NCBI GenBank assembly: GCA_012961925.1
Contig: DTYK01000243.1
Location: 1-13,739, forward strand
From: Candidatus Latescibacterota bacterium
GTDB lineage: Bacteria; Latescibacterota; MVCY01; DTYK01
Reading direction: 5' to 3'
DNA length: 13,739 nt
The position numbers were made by a program, and so were the translations under genes. The notes beneath the pieces were generated by a model that saw only the letters and a list, made by a program, of their open reading frames with translations, did not search any database and was not told the DNA's origin. Each line of letters opens with the position of its first letter. Positions within the stretch are counted from its first letter, which is position 1. Shown one piece after another: positions 6,081 to 12,709 of this stretch.

Positions 6081-7085
6081 ATGAAAAAAAGGATTCTGAC
6101 CGGTGATCGTCCTACGGGTAAACTGCACCTGGGTCACTATGTAGGAAGCCTTGTCAATCGTGTAAAGCTTCAAGACGAATATGAATGCTTCTTCATCATC
6201 GCTGATTTGCATACTCTGACCACGCAGGTGCGACGTGACGAGATTGCCGGGATCCCTCAGAACATCAGAGATCTGGTATTGGACTACATCTCTGTTGGTA
6301 TCGATCCTCAAAAAGCAACTATCTATCTTCAGTCCCGGATACCTGAAGTGACCGAACTCCATCTTCTCTTCGGAATGCTTGTGACAGTTCCACGTCTTCA
6401 GAGGGTTCCGACCCTGAAAGAGATCCTGCGCGACCTGAAGATCGAAACGCCTTCTTATGGACTTCTGGGATACCCTATCCTGCAAGCAGCGGACATCCTG
6501 ATGGTGCGGGCGCACCTGGTTCCCGTCGGGAAAGATCAGGAGTCGCACATCGAACTGACCCGGGAGGTAGCGCGGAGGTTCAACAACCTTTACGGAAAGG
6601 TCTTTCCAGAGCCGGAGGCCTTGATAGGGGATGTACCCACCCTTGTGGGGACCGATGGCCAGGCAAAGATGAGCAAATCCCTTGGCAATTGTATCTTTCT
6701 CTCCGATGGTCCTGATACGGTTCGCACAAAAGTGATGGGGATGTATACCGATCCTACCAGGATCCACCCTACGGATCCGGGGCATGTTGAAGGTAATCCA
6801 GTCTTTATTTACCATGATGCCTTTAACCGGAACAGGGAGGAGGTTGAGGATCTTAAAGAACGGTATCGGAAGGGGAGGGTTGGAGATGTGGAGGTGAAGG
6901 AAAAGTTAGCCAGGGCCATAAACCACTTTCTCGATCCCATCCGTGAGAGGCGCAATCGGTTAGCGAACGAGCCGGGTCTGGTAGAGGATATAATCCATGA
7001 AGGTAGCGAGAAGGCCCGTGCAGAGGCCAGGGAAACCCTTGCCCTGGCAAAAGAGGCCATGGGGCTGGTATACTTTGTCCGATGA
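6081..7085 (+). CDS. trpS: Tryptophanyl-tRNA synthetase
   Basis: TrpS charges tRNA-Trp with tryptophan in the cytosol. The 334-aa class I synthetase shows the first signature KLHLGHYVGSL (HLGH, 16-19), the tryptophan-pocket region YPILQAADIL (131-140), VGKDQESHIELTRE (149-162) and the second signature KMSKS (196-200) followed by LGN. The length matches the standard compact bacterial form. The start at ATG 6081 is backed by GGGGGAGAGGT immediately upstream. The next gene, the ABC ATPase, begins 25 bases after the stop. trpS therefore appears to lead a long operon of transport genes, an unusual partnership. No T-box leader was recognised upstream. Confidence 0.96.
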   Translation: MKKRILTGDRPTGKLHLGHYVGSLVNRVKLQDEYECFFIIADLHTLTTQVRRDEIAGIPQNIRDLVLDYISVGIDPQKATIYLQSRIPEVTELHLLFGMLVTVPRLQRVPTLKEILRDLKIETPSYGLLGYPILQAADILMVRAHLVPVGKDQESHIELTREVARRFNNLYGKVFPEPEALIGDVPTLVGTDGQAKMSKSLGNCIFLSDGPDTVRTKVMGMYTDPTRIHPTDPGHVEGNPVFIYHDAFNRNREEVEDLKERYRKGRVGDVEVKEKLARAINHFLDPIRERRNRLANEPGLVEDIIHEGSEKARAEARETLALAKEAMGLVYFVR

Positions 7086-7110
7086 GGAGACTGAAGGACC
7101 CTATCGTCTT

Positions 7111-8712
7111 ATGATCGAGATAAAAGATCTGTATTTTGACTATAAATGGAAAGGCGAGACCATCAGGGCACTTGATGGTGTGAACCTCCAGATCGATAAG
7201 GGAGAGTCGGTGGCAATTATCGGTGCCAATGGATCCGGAAAGACGACCCTTGCCCGGTGCATCAATGGATTGCTTCGTCCGACATCAGGTGAGGTCAAAG
7301 TTGACGGGCTTTCAACGAAGCGGTCTGAGGATATCTGGCAGATTCGCCGGAAGGTCGGGATGATATTTCAGAACCCGGATGATCAGATCGTCTCGGCCAC
7401 CGTCGAACGGGAAGTTGCCTTCGGGCTCGAGAACCTCGGGATGTTGCCTTCAGTGATGCGTAGCAGGGTTGAAGAGATCCTTGCGCGGTTCGATCTTGAA
7501 GGGTATCGTTTCCATCACCCACACCGGCTCTCTGGAGGCGAAAAACAGAGGCTCGCCATCGCTTCGGTGCTGGCAATGTTTCCGGAATATCTGATCCTGG
7601 ATGAACCGACATCCCTGCTCGACCCGATGGGTCGCAGAGAGATGATGCAGATCTTGAAGGAGCTCCACACTGAAGATGGAGTGACGACCGTTCACATCAC
7701 TCAATACCCGCAGGAGGCACTTCAGGCCTACCGTCTTATCGTAATGGCGGAGGGAAGGGTAGTGATGGACGATACGCCCGCCGGTATCTTTAGCAATCCT
7801 GATCCGCTGAGAGGACTTGGACTGGAAGGGCCTGGGGCTCCATCCTGGATGCCCATACAGCAAGGTCGAGAGATCGTCGCAATGTCGGATGTTAAGAGGG
7901 AGCGGTCCTCCAAGATCGCCACGGGAGGTCTTTCCTATGTATACGACAGAGGCATGCCGACAGAACGGAAGGCACTTACAAACGTTGATCTGGAGATAAA
8001 AGAAGAGATGTTGCTCGCCCTTATTGGCCCGACTGGATCCGGAAAGACCACCCTTGTACAGCACTTTAACGGGTTGCTCAGGCCGACGACGGGATGGGTG
8101 GAGGTTGATGGACAGCGACTCTGGCAGAAAGGTATAGATCTGAAGAAGGTCCGGCGAAAGATCGGTCTGGCCTTCCAGTTTCCGGAGTTTCAGCTTTTTG
8201 AGGAGTCGATCTTTAAGGACGTTGCCTTCGGTCTGAGGAACCTTGGGGTGCCGGAAGAGCGGATCGATCAAAGGGTAAACTGGGCTCTGAATCTGGTGGG
8301 TCTTACACCAGAGAAGTTCGGTTCAAGATCCCCATTGACCTTGAGCGAGGGAGAAAAGAGGCGGGCCGCAATCGCAGGGGTCGTGGCCATGCGCCCTGAG
8401 GTGTTGATCCTTGATGAACCTACGGTGGGGCTTGATCCCGAAGGGGTTAAATGCATCGTGGATATCCTCATAAGGCTCAACTCCGGAGGCACAACGGTTA
8501 TCATAATCTCCCACGACATGGATCTGGTCGCCCGGTTATGTGGGGAGATAATTGTTCTGGACGAGGGGAGGGTCATCAAGGTAGGAACACCTGAAGGGGT
8601 TTTCTCTCAACCGGAGGTGCTCAGATCAATGAGACTCGACCTCCCCGGGGCTGACGAGAATGCGATCAACCAGAGCCCTGCTGTCGAAACGCATCCTGTT
8701 AAAGAGAGGTAG
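7111..8712 (+). CDS. Fused dual ABC ATPase, ECF/CbiO type (EcfA-EcfA' fusion)
   Basis: This 533-aa protein carries two ABC ATPase domains in one chain, as in the A-component pair of energy-coupling-factor (vitamin or metal) importers. Domain 1: Walker A GANGSGKTT (38-46), Q-loop Q87, signature LSGGEKQR (140-147), Walker B LILDEP (161-166). Domain 2: Walker A GPTGSGKTT (306-314), Q356, signature LSEGEKRR (411-418), Walker B LILDEP (432-437), H-loop H468 in ISHDMD. In domain 1 the H-loop His is replaced by Gln (Q198 in HITQYPQEA), and signature 2 has E instead of the second conserved residue's Gly, so one composite ATP site looks degenerate. No EcfT or EcfS gene is in the window. The start is ATG 7111, where family homology begins; the frame is open further upstream but overlaps trpS. 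The next gene starts 2 bases after the stop. Confidence 0.9.
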   Translation: MIEIKDLYFDYKWKGETIRALDGVNLQIDKGESVAIIGANGSGKTTLARCINGLLRPTSGEVKVDGLSTKRSEDIWQIRRKVGMIFQNPDDQIVSATVEREVAFGLENLGMLPSVMRSRVEEILARFDLEGYRFHHPHRLSGGEKQRLAIASVLAMFPEYLILDEPTSLLDPMGRREMMQILKELHTEDGVTTVHITQYPQEALQAYRLIVMAEGRVVMDDTPAGIFSNPDPLRGLGLEGPGAPSWMPIQQGREIVAMSDVKRERSSKIATGGLSYVYDRGMPTERKALTNVDLEIKEEMLLALIGPTGSGKTTLVQHFNGLLRPTTGWVEVDGQRLWQKGIDLKKVRRKIGLAFQFPEFQLFEESIFKDVAFGLRNLGVPEERIDQRVNWALNLVGLTPEKFGSRSPLTLSEGEKRRAAIAGVVAMRPEVLILDEPTVGLDPEGVKCIVDILIRLNSGGTTVIIISHDMDLVARLCGEIIVLDEGRVIKVGTPEGVFSQPEVLRSMRLDLPGADENAINQSPAVETHPVKER

Positions 8713-8714
8713 AG

Positions 8715-9200
8715 ATGAAAAGGCTAAGAGTATATAATGCAAGAAGACTCATAACTGAGACTCCGACCACTGTTACACCGGATGAATCGTTGGAAGAACT
8801 GGTCCTTGCCATCACAGAGGACCCAAAGACCAGGTCTCTCTTCGTCGTTGACGGTCAGAAGAGGTTGAAGGGTGTAATAACCCTCAAGGATATCGTGCGA
8901 GCAATCTTCTCGGAACTGACCGAAATGGATCTCCTCGGTTATTCTGCTGTGAAGGCTACTCTCTCTCGTCGGGCATCAGACCTGATCGAAGGAGATAACT
9001 TCGTATGTACAAAAGATGAGGATACCCTTGAATCCGCTCTGACAAAGATGTTAGATAATGGACTTGAGGAGATACCTGTGGTTGATACGGATACGCGGGT
9101 CATAGGGGAATTAGACCTACGGGAGATGTTGATAGTATGGCTTGAGAAGATGATCAAGGGCAAAATTGTTGGGGACGTGGGAAGGGGCGGCGATGAATGA
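8715..9200 (+). CDS. Tandem CBS-domain protein
   Basis: This small cytosolic protein (161 aa) consists almost entirely of a CBS pair (Bateman module): CBS1 about 12-67 (including LFVVDGQKRLKGVITLKDIV) and CBS2 about 87-145 (including EIPVVDTDTRVIGELDLREML). Such modules bind AMP/ATP, S-adenosylmethionine or cyclic dinucleotides and act as energy or ionic-strength sensors on channels, transporters and enzymes. No catalytic domain is attached. The gene starts 2 bases after the dual ATPase stop and its end overlaps the first antiporter by 8 bases, so it is almost certainly co-translated with both. Partner candidates are either of those transport proteins. The ligand cannot be predicted from the sequence alone. 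ATG 8715 is preceded by a GAGAGG-type ribosome site. Confidence 0.88.
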   Translation: MKRLRVYNARRLITETPTTVTPDESLEELVLAITEDPKTRSLFVVDGQKRLKGVITLKDIVRAIFSELTEMDLLGYSAVKATLSRRASDLIEGDNFVCTKDEDTLESALTKMLDNGLEEIPVVDTDTRVIGELDLREMLIVWLEKMIKGKIVGDVGRGGDE

Positions 9201-10377
9201 GATCCTCGTAGTCGGCATTGTCCTCTTCTTCGGCTACCTCGGCGGGAAGCTGATAGCCAGGATAAAAGTTCCTGCGGTCACAGGCTACTTTCTCATCGGG
9301 CTTGCCTTTGGTGTCTCCTTCCTTAAGATCATTCCCGAGTCATGGAGCTTAAAGCTCGGCTGGCTTATTGAGTTCGCACTGATCCTGATTGCCTTCACCG
9401 TGGGGGGTGAGATAAAGAGGAGCACGTTGAGGAGCCTTGGGAGGTCGATCTTCTCCATCGTTATCTTCGAAACCTTCGGGGCCTATTTCCTTATCCTACT
9501 CGCTATGTTGCTTCTGCATCAGCCGCTTGCCCTCTCCTTGCTGATTGCAGCTATAGGGTCGTCAACGGCCCCGGCGGTGACGGTTCTTGTACTGAATGAG
9601 TATCGAGCCAAGGGGCCACTGACCCAGACGCTTTTAGCATGTGTCGGGCTGGACGATGCATTAGGACTTGCCGCCTATTCTGTTTCGGCATCCCTGGCCC
9701 ATTCCCTCTTTTTAGGAGTTCATGTTTCGGTCCCTTCACTGGCCGGTCTGGTTGCCCTGGGGGTTGTGATCTCCCTTGGACTGGGGATAATCGCCGGGCT
9801 CCTTCTCAGTAACATACTCAGGTGGGTGAGATATCCTCTGGAAATACTCACGGTGACCCTTGGCACGTTGACCCTAATAGGTGGCTTGCTTCAGCTCCAG
9901 GTAGGCCCTCTTCACTTCTCTCCCCTGCTCGGAAGCATGGCCATGGGGTTCTATATGTCCAATTTCCCTCGCAGGAGGAAGGATGTCTTCGCCCCTCTTC
10001 AAAACTTCGGGTATCCCTTCTACACGATATATTTCGTGCTTGCCGGGGCAAGACTTCATATCAGAATGCTTGCAAAGCTGGGCCTTGTTGCCCTGGGATA
10101 TCTTCTTGGCCGTTTTACAGGAAAGGTCCTCGGGGCAAACTTAGGAGCCACGATTTCAAAGGCGCCGCTAACTGTCAGAAAATACACGGGCTTTGGACTC
10201 TTCTCCCAGGCAGGTATTGCCATCGGACTGTGCCTGCTTGCTGCCAGGGAGTTCCCTTCTGTCAGTAGCATAGTGGTAGCCGTGGGGCTGGGGACGACGA
10301 TCGTTACCGAAATAGTCGGCCCCTTCAGCACCAAATATGTTATCACCAAGGCTGGTGAGGTGGGAAAGAAGACGTAG
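9193..10377 (+). CDS. CPA2-type cation:proton antiporter, first paralogue
   Basis: This inner-membrane protein (394 aa) of the sodium/hydrogen exchanger fold has about 11-13 hydrophobic segments. The core motif region is SSTAPAVTVLVLNEYRAKGPL (shared with paralogues), followed by VGLDDALGL with D154-D155, the Asp pair that binds and exchanges ions in NapA/NhaA-like proteins. Later conserved stretches are FVLAGARL, GRFTGK and RKYTGFGLFSQAGIAIGL. It lacks the C-terminal TrkA-N/RCK nucleotide domain of Kef systems, so regulation may come from separate proteins. The start is ATG 9193: GGAAGGGG is well placed and the hydrophobic N-terminus begins there; the frame is open 9 codons upstream with no ribosome site. 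It overlaps the CBS gene by 8 bases. Na+ versus K+ specificity cannot be told. Confidence 0.88.
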   Translation: MNEILVVGIVLFFGYLGGKLIARIKVPAVTGYFLIGLAFGVSFLKIIPESWSLKLGWLIEFALILIAFTVGGEIKRSTLRSLGRSIFSIVIFETFGAYFLILLAMLLLHQPLALSLLIAAIGSSTAPAVTVLVLNEYRAKGPLTQTLLACVGLDDALGLAAYSVSASLAHSLFLGVHVSVPSLAGLVALGVVISLGLGIIAGLLLSNILRWVRYPLEILTVTLGTLTLIGGLLQLQVGPLHFSPLLGSMAMGFYMSNFPRRRKDVFAPLQNFGYPFYTIYFVLAGARLHIRMLAKLGLVALGYLLGRFTGKVLGANLGATISKAPLTVRKYTGFGLFSQAGIAIGLCLLAAREFPSVSSIVVAVGLGTTIVTEIVGPFSTKYVITKAGEVGKKT

Positions 10378-10400
10378 CGTTTATCAGAAGGGGGTTAGAG

Positions 10401-10910
10401 ATGCTTTCAGATCTGATCAGAGAAGGGATGATCATCCCTGAACTGGAGTATAGGAAGAAAGAGGATGTGATCCGGGAGATATGCCGTCTTTTTGTGGAGG
10501 CAGGGGTGGTTTCAGACCTGGAAAAATTCATAGAGTCAATTCAGAAGAGGGAGCAGATTGAAAGCACCGCGATCGGCGATGGGATAGCGATTCCCCATGG
10601 AAGATCTGAGACGGTAAAGGGTCTTGCGGTAGCCTTTGCCGGATCTAAAGAGGGGATTGATTTCGAATCGCTGGACGGCAAGCCTGTGCACCTGATCTTC
10701 ATGATAGCTGCTCCCAATGAGGTCAGAAAGGAGTATCTTCAGGCCGTTGCCAGGATAGCAAGGCTTCTGAAAATAAAGGACCTCAAGCGCAAGCTTCTGG
10801 AGGCCAAGACGAGGGAAGATGTGATGGCAGTGATAAAAGAGTTCGACTCGAGGTTCCCCACAAGAATGGAGGTGGAGACCAAGGAAGGAAGGGTGGTCTA
10901 TAAGTCTTGA
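10401..10910 (+). CDS. Stand-alone PTS EIIA domain (type 2, EIIA-Ntr-like)
   Basis: The 169-aa protein matches the fructose/mannitol-class EIIA fold. The phosphorylated His is H66 in GDGIAIPHGRSE, with the typical following stretch LAVAFAGSKEGIDFESLDGKPVHLIFMIAAP. No EIIB, EIIC, HPr or enzyme I gene is in the window, so a sugar-import role is unlikely. Lone EIIA-Ntr proteins (PtsN) are known to bind potassium transporters and kinases such as TrkA and KdpD according to their phosphorylation state, which suits its place between two cation antiporters. The C-terminal 20 residues (from about RFPTRMEVETKEG) extend past the domain. It begins 23 bases after antiporter 1 and is followed by a 203-base gap. 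Confidence 0.88.
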   Translation: MLSDLIREGMIIPELEYRKKEDVIREICRLFVEAGVVSDLEKFIESIQKREQIESTAIGDGIAIPHGRSETVKGLAVAFAGSKEGIDFESLDGKPVHLIFMIAAPNEVRKEYLQAVARIARLLKIKDLKRKLLEAKTREDVMAVIKEFDSRFPTRMEVETKEGRVVYKS

Positions 10911-10922
10911 ACCTGTCTCCGG
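10905..10922. repeat. Partial GGGGAC-type repeat overlapping the EIIA stop
   Basis: TGAACCTGTCTCC (10908-10920) matches, with one difference, the reverse complement of the element at 271-289 (TGAACCTGTCCCC). Its TGA is the stop codon of the EIIA gene. The match is short, so coincidence cannot be excluded. Confidence 0.3.
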
Positions 10923-11113
10923 GAAATTGAACACTGAAAAACACCGTTGGAGCATAATTCTGTCCAGTTGCTGTGTCAGATTTCAAATTTCTCACCATTG
11001 AGTGGGTTTTCGTGGTGCATTTGCGCCAGGCAGTGTATACCTGTGTTCCCAGAAAAAATGGGGCACTCTATTGGATGGCCTTTCAAGCCCAGGGGGCATA
11101 GAAGGAGGTCGGG

Positions 11114-11461
11114 ATGTATCTTCTCATTGTAGTACTCAACAAGGAAGAGTTCCTTGAGGATGTCCTCTCGGTCCTGGTTGAGCTGGGGGTGACGGACGCA
11201 ACGATTATAGACTCTCAGGCTATGGGAAGGGCTTTGGCTTACGAGGTCCCCATCTTTGCAGGTTTACGTTTCCAGATGGGTGGCGGTAGACCGTATTCAA
11301 AGACCATATTCGCTCTTGTCGAAGATAAAGAAGTCGGAGCCCAGATGGTCCGCATGCTAAAAGAGGTTGATATCGATCTGGAATCCCCGGGGGTAGGTTG
11401 CATAATCACTATTAAGATAGAATCAGCGTTAGGAACCCCGTCAGAATTGGATCTGGAGTGA
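11114..11461 (+). CDS. Divergent PII-like regulatory protein
   Basis: This 115-aa protein fits the PII/GlnB-like ferredoxin fold: beta1 LLIVVL, alpha1 EEFLEDVLSVLVELGV, beta2 ATIIDSQAMG, a long T-loop-like stretch (about 38-61, ending GGGRPYS), beta3 KTIFALVED, alpha2 KEVGAQMVRMLKEV and beta4 GVGCIITIKIES. The canonical uridylylation tyrosine motif and the C-terminal nucleotide-loop signature of GlnB/GlnK are not visible, so it belongs with PII-like proteins rather than classical nitrogen regulators. Trimeric PII-like proteins typically gate a neighbouring transporter through the T-loop (GlnK on AmtB, SbtB on SbtA). The neighbour here is antiporter 2, 27 bases downstream. Translation is strongly signalled by AAGGAGGT at 11102-11109. 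An ACT-like or other ferredoxin-fold protein is the alternative. Confidence 0.72.
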   Translation: MYLLIVVLNKEEFLEDVLSVLVELGVTDATIIDSQAMGRALAYEVPIFAGLRFQMGGGRPYSKTIFALVEDKEVGAQMVRMLKEVDIDLESPGVGCIITIKIESALGTPSELDLE

Positions 11462-11478
11462 GGTCCTTGGAAAGGACT
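11462..11478 (+). promoter_or_regulatory. Hairpin covering the ribosome site of antiporter 2
   Basis: GTCCTT (11463-11468) and AAGGAC (11472-11477) form a perfect 6-bp stem around GGA, extendable by one G-U pair. The right arm contains AAGGA, the only Shine-Dalgarno-like sequence before ATG 11489. Folding would hide it until ribosomes finishing the PII-like gene (stop at 11459-11461) open the stem, so this could couple or throttle translation. Confidence 0.4.
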
Positions 11479-11488
11479 CCCTTTCTAA

Positions 11489-12682
11489 ATGGACATATTA
11501 TTTCTGATAGGAATAGCTATAATTCTGGGATTTATCGGTGGCAAACTTGGTAACCGTCTGAAATTTCCTCAGGTTGTCGGCTATATTATAATAGGACTTT
11601 TTTTAGGGCCATCCGTCTTCAAGCTTTTCGGGTTGAATCTGCTGGGCCGGGTGGGAGTGATTAGCGATTTTGTCCTGGGATTGGTTGCCTTTGTTATCGG
11701 TAGCCAGCTACCACTGAGCACACTGAGAAAGCTGGGACGGAGTATCGTTATAATCATAATTTCTGAATCTTTCTTTGCCTTTTTCATCGTCGCCGGGGGC
11801 ATCTATCTGTTAACCCATAAGGTTCACTATGCCTTGATATTTGGTGCTATGGCCCCTGCCAGTGCACCGGCAGGCACGGTGGCTGTTTTGCATGAGTACA
11901 AGGCAAAAGGGCCTCTCACAAACGCCGTTTTAGCCGTTGTCGGGTTTGACGATGGGTTAGCCATTATCATATATGCATTTGCTGTCGCTGTGGCAAGGTC
12001 TCTGATCAGTGATGGGGAGAGTCTCTCCTTCCATCGTGCCGTAGGTAATCCACTGATGGAGATCGGACTTGCGCTTGCTTCCGGGTTTATGCTCGGTCTC
12101 GTATCTGTCTACTTTATGAGGAGGATACGAACAAGAGGTGAGCTGTTGACCCTAACTATCGGATCCATTATGCTCTTGACAGGCCTGGCCAATCTGTTCG
12201 GGTTTTCCTTAATCCTGACCAACCTCGTCCTTGGAATGACACTTGTCAGCCTATCTCCACGGGTGGGCAGGAGGACCCTTGAGGTTGTGGAAGGTGTCAC
12301 CCCACCTGCCTACGTGATCTTCTTTGTCCTTGCCGGAGCGCATCTCCAGCTTGCCCTGCTTCCACAAATAGGTCTTCTTGGCCTCGTCTATATGTTCGGT
12401 AGAACGTCAGGATTGATGAGTGGATCCTTTTTGGGAGCCTCCCTCGCAAAGGCACAGCCGGTTATCAGAAAGTATCTTGGCCTGGGTATACTTTCCCAGG
12501 CAGGAGTGGCAATTGGTCTTGCCATCTTAGTGGGACGGGAATTCAACACTCTTGGTCAGGCTGGCCATGATCTGGCGGTTCTCACTATCAACACCATTGC
12601 AGCGACCACCATCATCTTTGAGATTATAGGGCCGATAACGACGAAATTTGCCATCACCAGGGCCGGTGAGTCAGGCGAATGA
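11489..12682 (+). CDS. CPA2-type cation:proton antiporter, second paralogue
   Basis: This inner-membrane protein (397 aa) is clearly related to the first antiporter. Shared stretches include GGKL at 17-20, STLR-LGRSI at 77-86, AKGPLT at 139-144, DD at 154-155, FVLAGA, RKYxGxGxxSQAGxAIGL and a closing GPxxTKxxITxAGE. The ion-site Asp pair falls at identical residue numbers (D154-D155 in VVGFDDGLAI). It also lacks an RCK domain. The unwound helix region is AMAPASAPAGTVAVLHEYKAKGPL, differing from paralogue 1 at the crossover, so ion preference or direction could differ. ATG 11489 is poorly supported by a free Shine-Dalgarno (see the hairpin just upstream). The last four bases overlap the ATG of the following lipoprotein gene (ATGA). 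Confidence 0.88.
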   Translation: MDILFLIGIAIILGFIGGKLGNRLKFPQVVGYIIIGLFLGPSVFKLFGLNLLGRVGVISDFVLGLVAFVIGSQLPLSTLRKLGRSIVIIIISESFFAFFIVAGGIYLLTHKVHYALIFGAMAPASAPAGTVAVLHEYKAKGPLTNAVLAVVGFDDGLAIIIYAFAVAVARSLISDGESLSFHRAVGNPLMEIGLALASGFMLGLVSVYFMRRIRTRGELLTLTIGSIMLLTGLANLFGFSLILTNLVLGMTLVSLSPRVGRRTLEVVEGVTPPAYVIFFVLAGAHLQLALLPQIGLLGLVYMFGRTSGLMSGSFLGASLAKAQPVIRKYLGLGILSQAGVAIGLAILVGREFNTLGQAGHDLAVLTINTIAATTIIFEIIGPITTKFAITRAGESGE

Positions 12683-12709
12683 AATTGGGGACGAGTTCAT
12701 ATTTTTTGT
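12678..12709. repeat. GGGGAC-type repeat overlapping the lipoprotein start
   Basis: ATGAAATTGGGGAC, then GAGTTCAT and a T-run, closely resembles 267-298 (ATGAAAATTGGGGAC, then AGGTTCAC and a T-run). Both copies begin exactly at the end of a gene. Here the repeat supplies both the antiporter stop and the next start codon. Confidence 0.45.

Noticed and set aside
5892..6815. 307-aa open frame on the - strand
   Set aside because: It runs antisense through the trpS sequence encoding HLGH and KMSKS, covers a repeat-rich spacer, has no recognisable domain and reads as low-complexity, Arg/Ser-rich protein.
6997..7110. Upstream start for the dual ABC ATPase inside trpS
   Set aside because: It would overlap trpS by almost 90 bases; ABC homology begins at MIEIKDLYFDY from ATG 7111.
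7450..8271. 273-aa open frame on the - strand opposite the ABC ATPase
   Set aside because: It is antisense to both Walker and signature motifs of a clear ATPase gene; no ribosome site or domain was seen.
10947..11132. Possible 61-aa gene in the gap before the PII-like gene
   Set aside because: It has no Shine-Dalgarno, a non-ATG start, a Cys/Arg-rich sequence with no pattern, and it overlaps the strong ribosome site and start of the PII-like gene.
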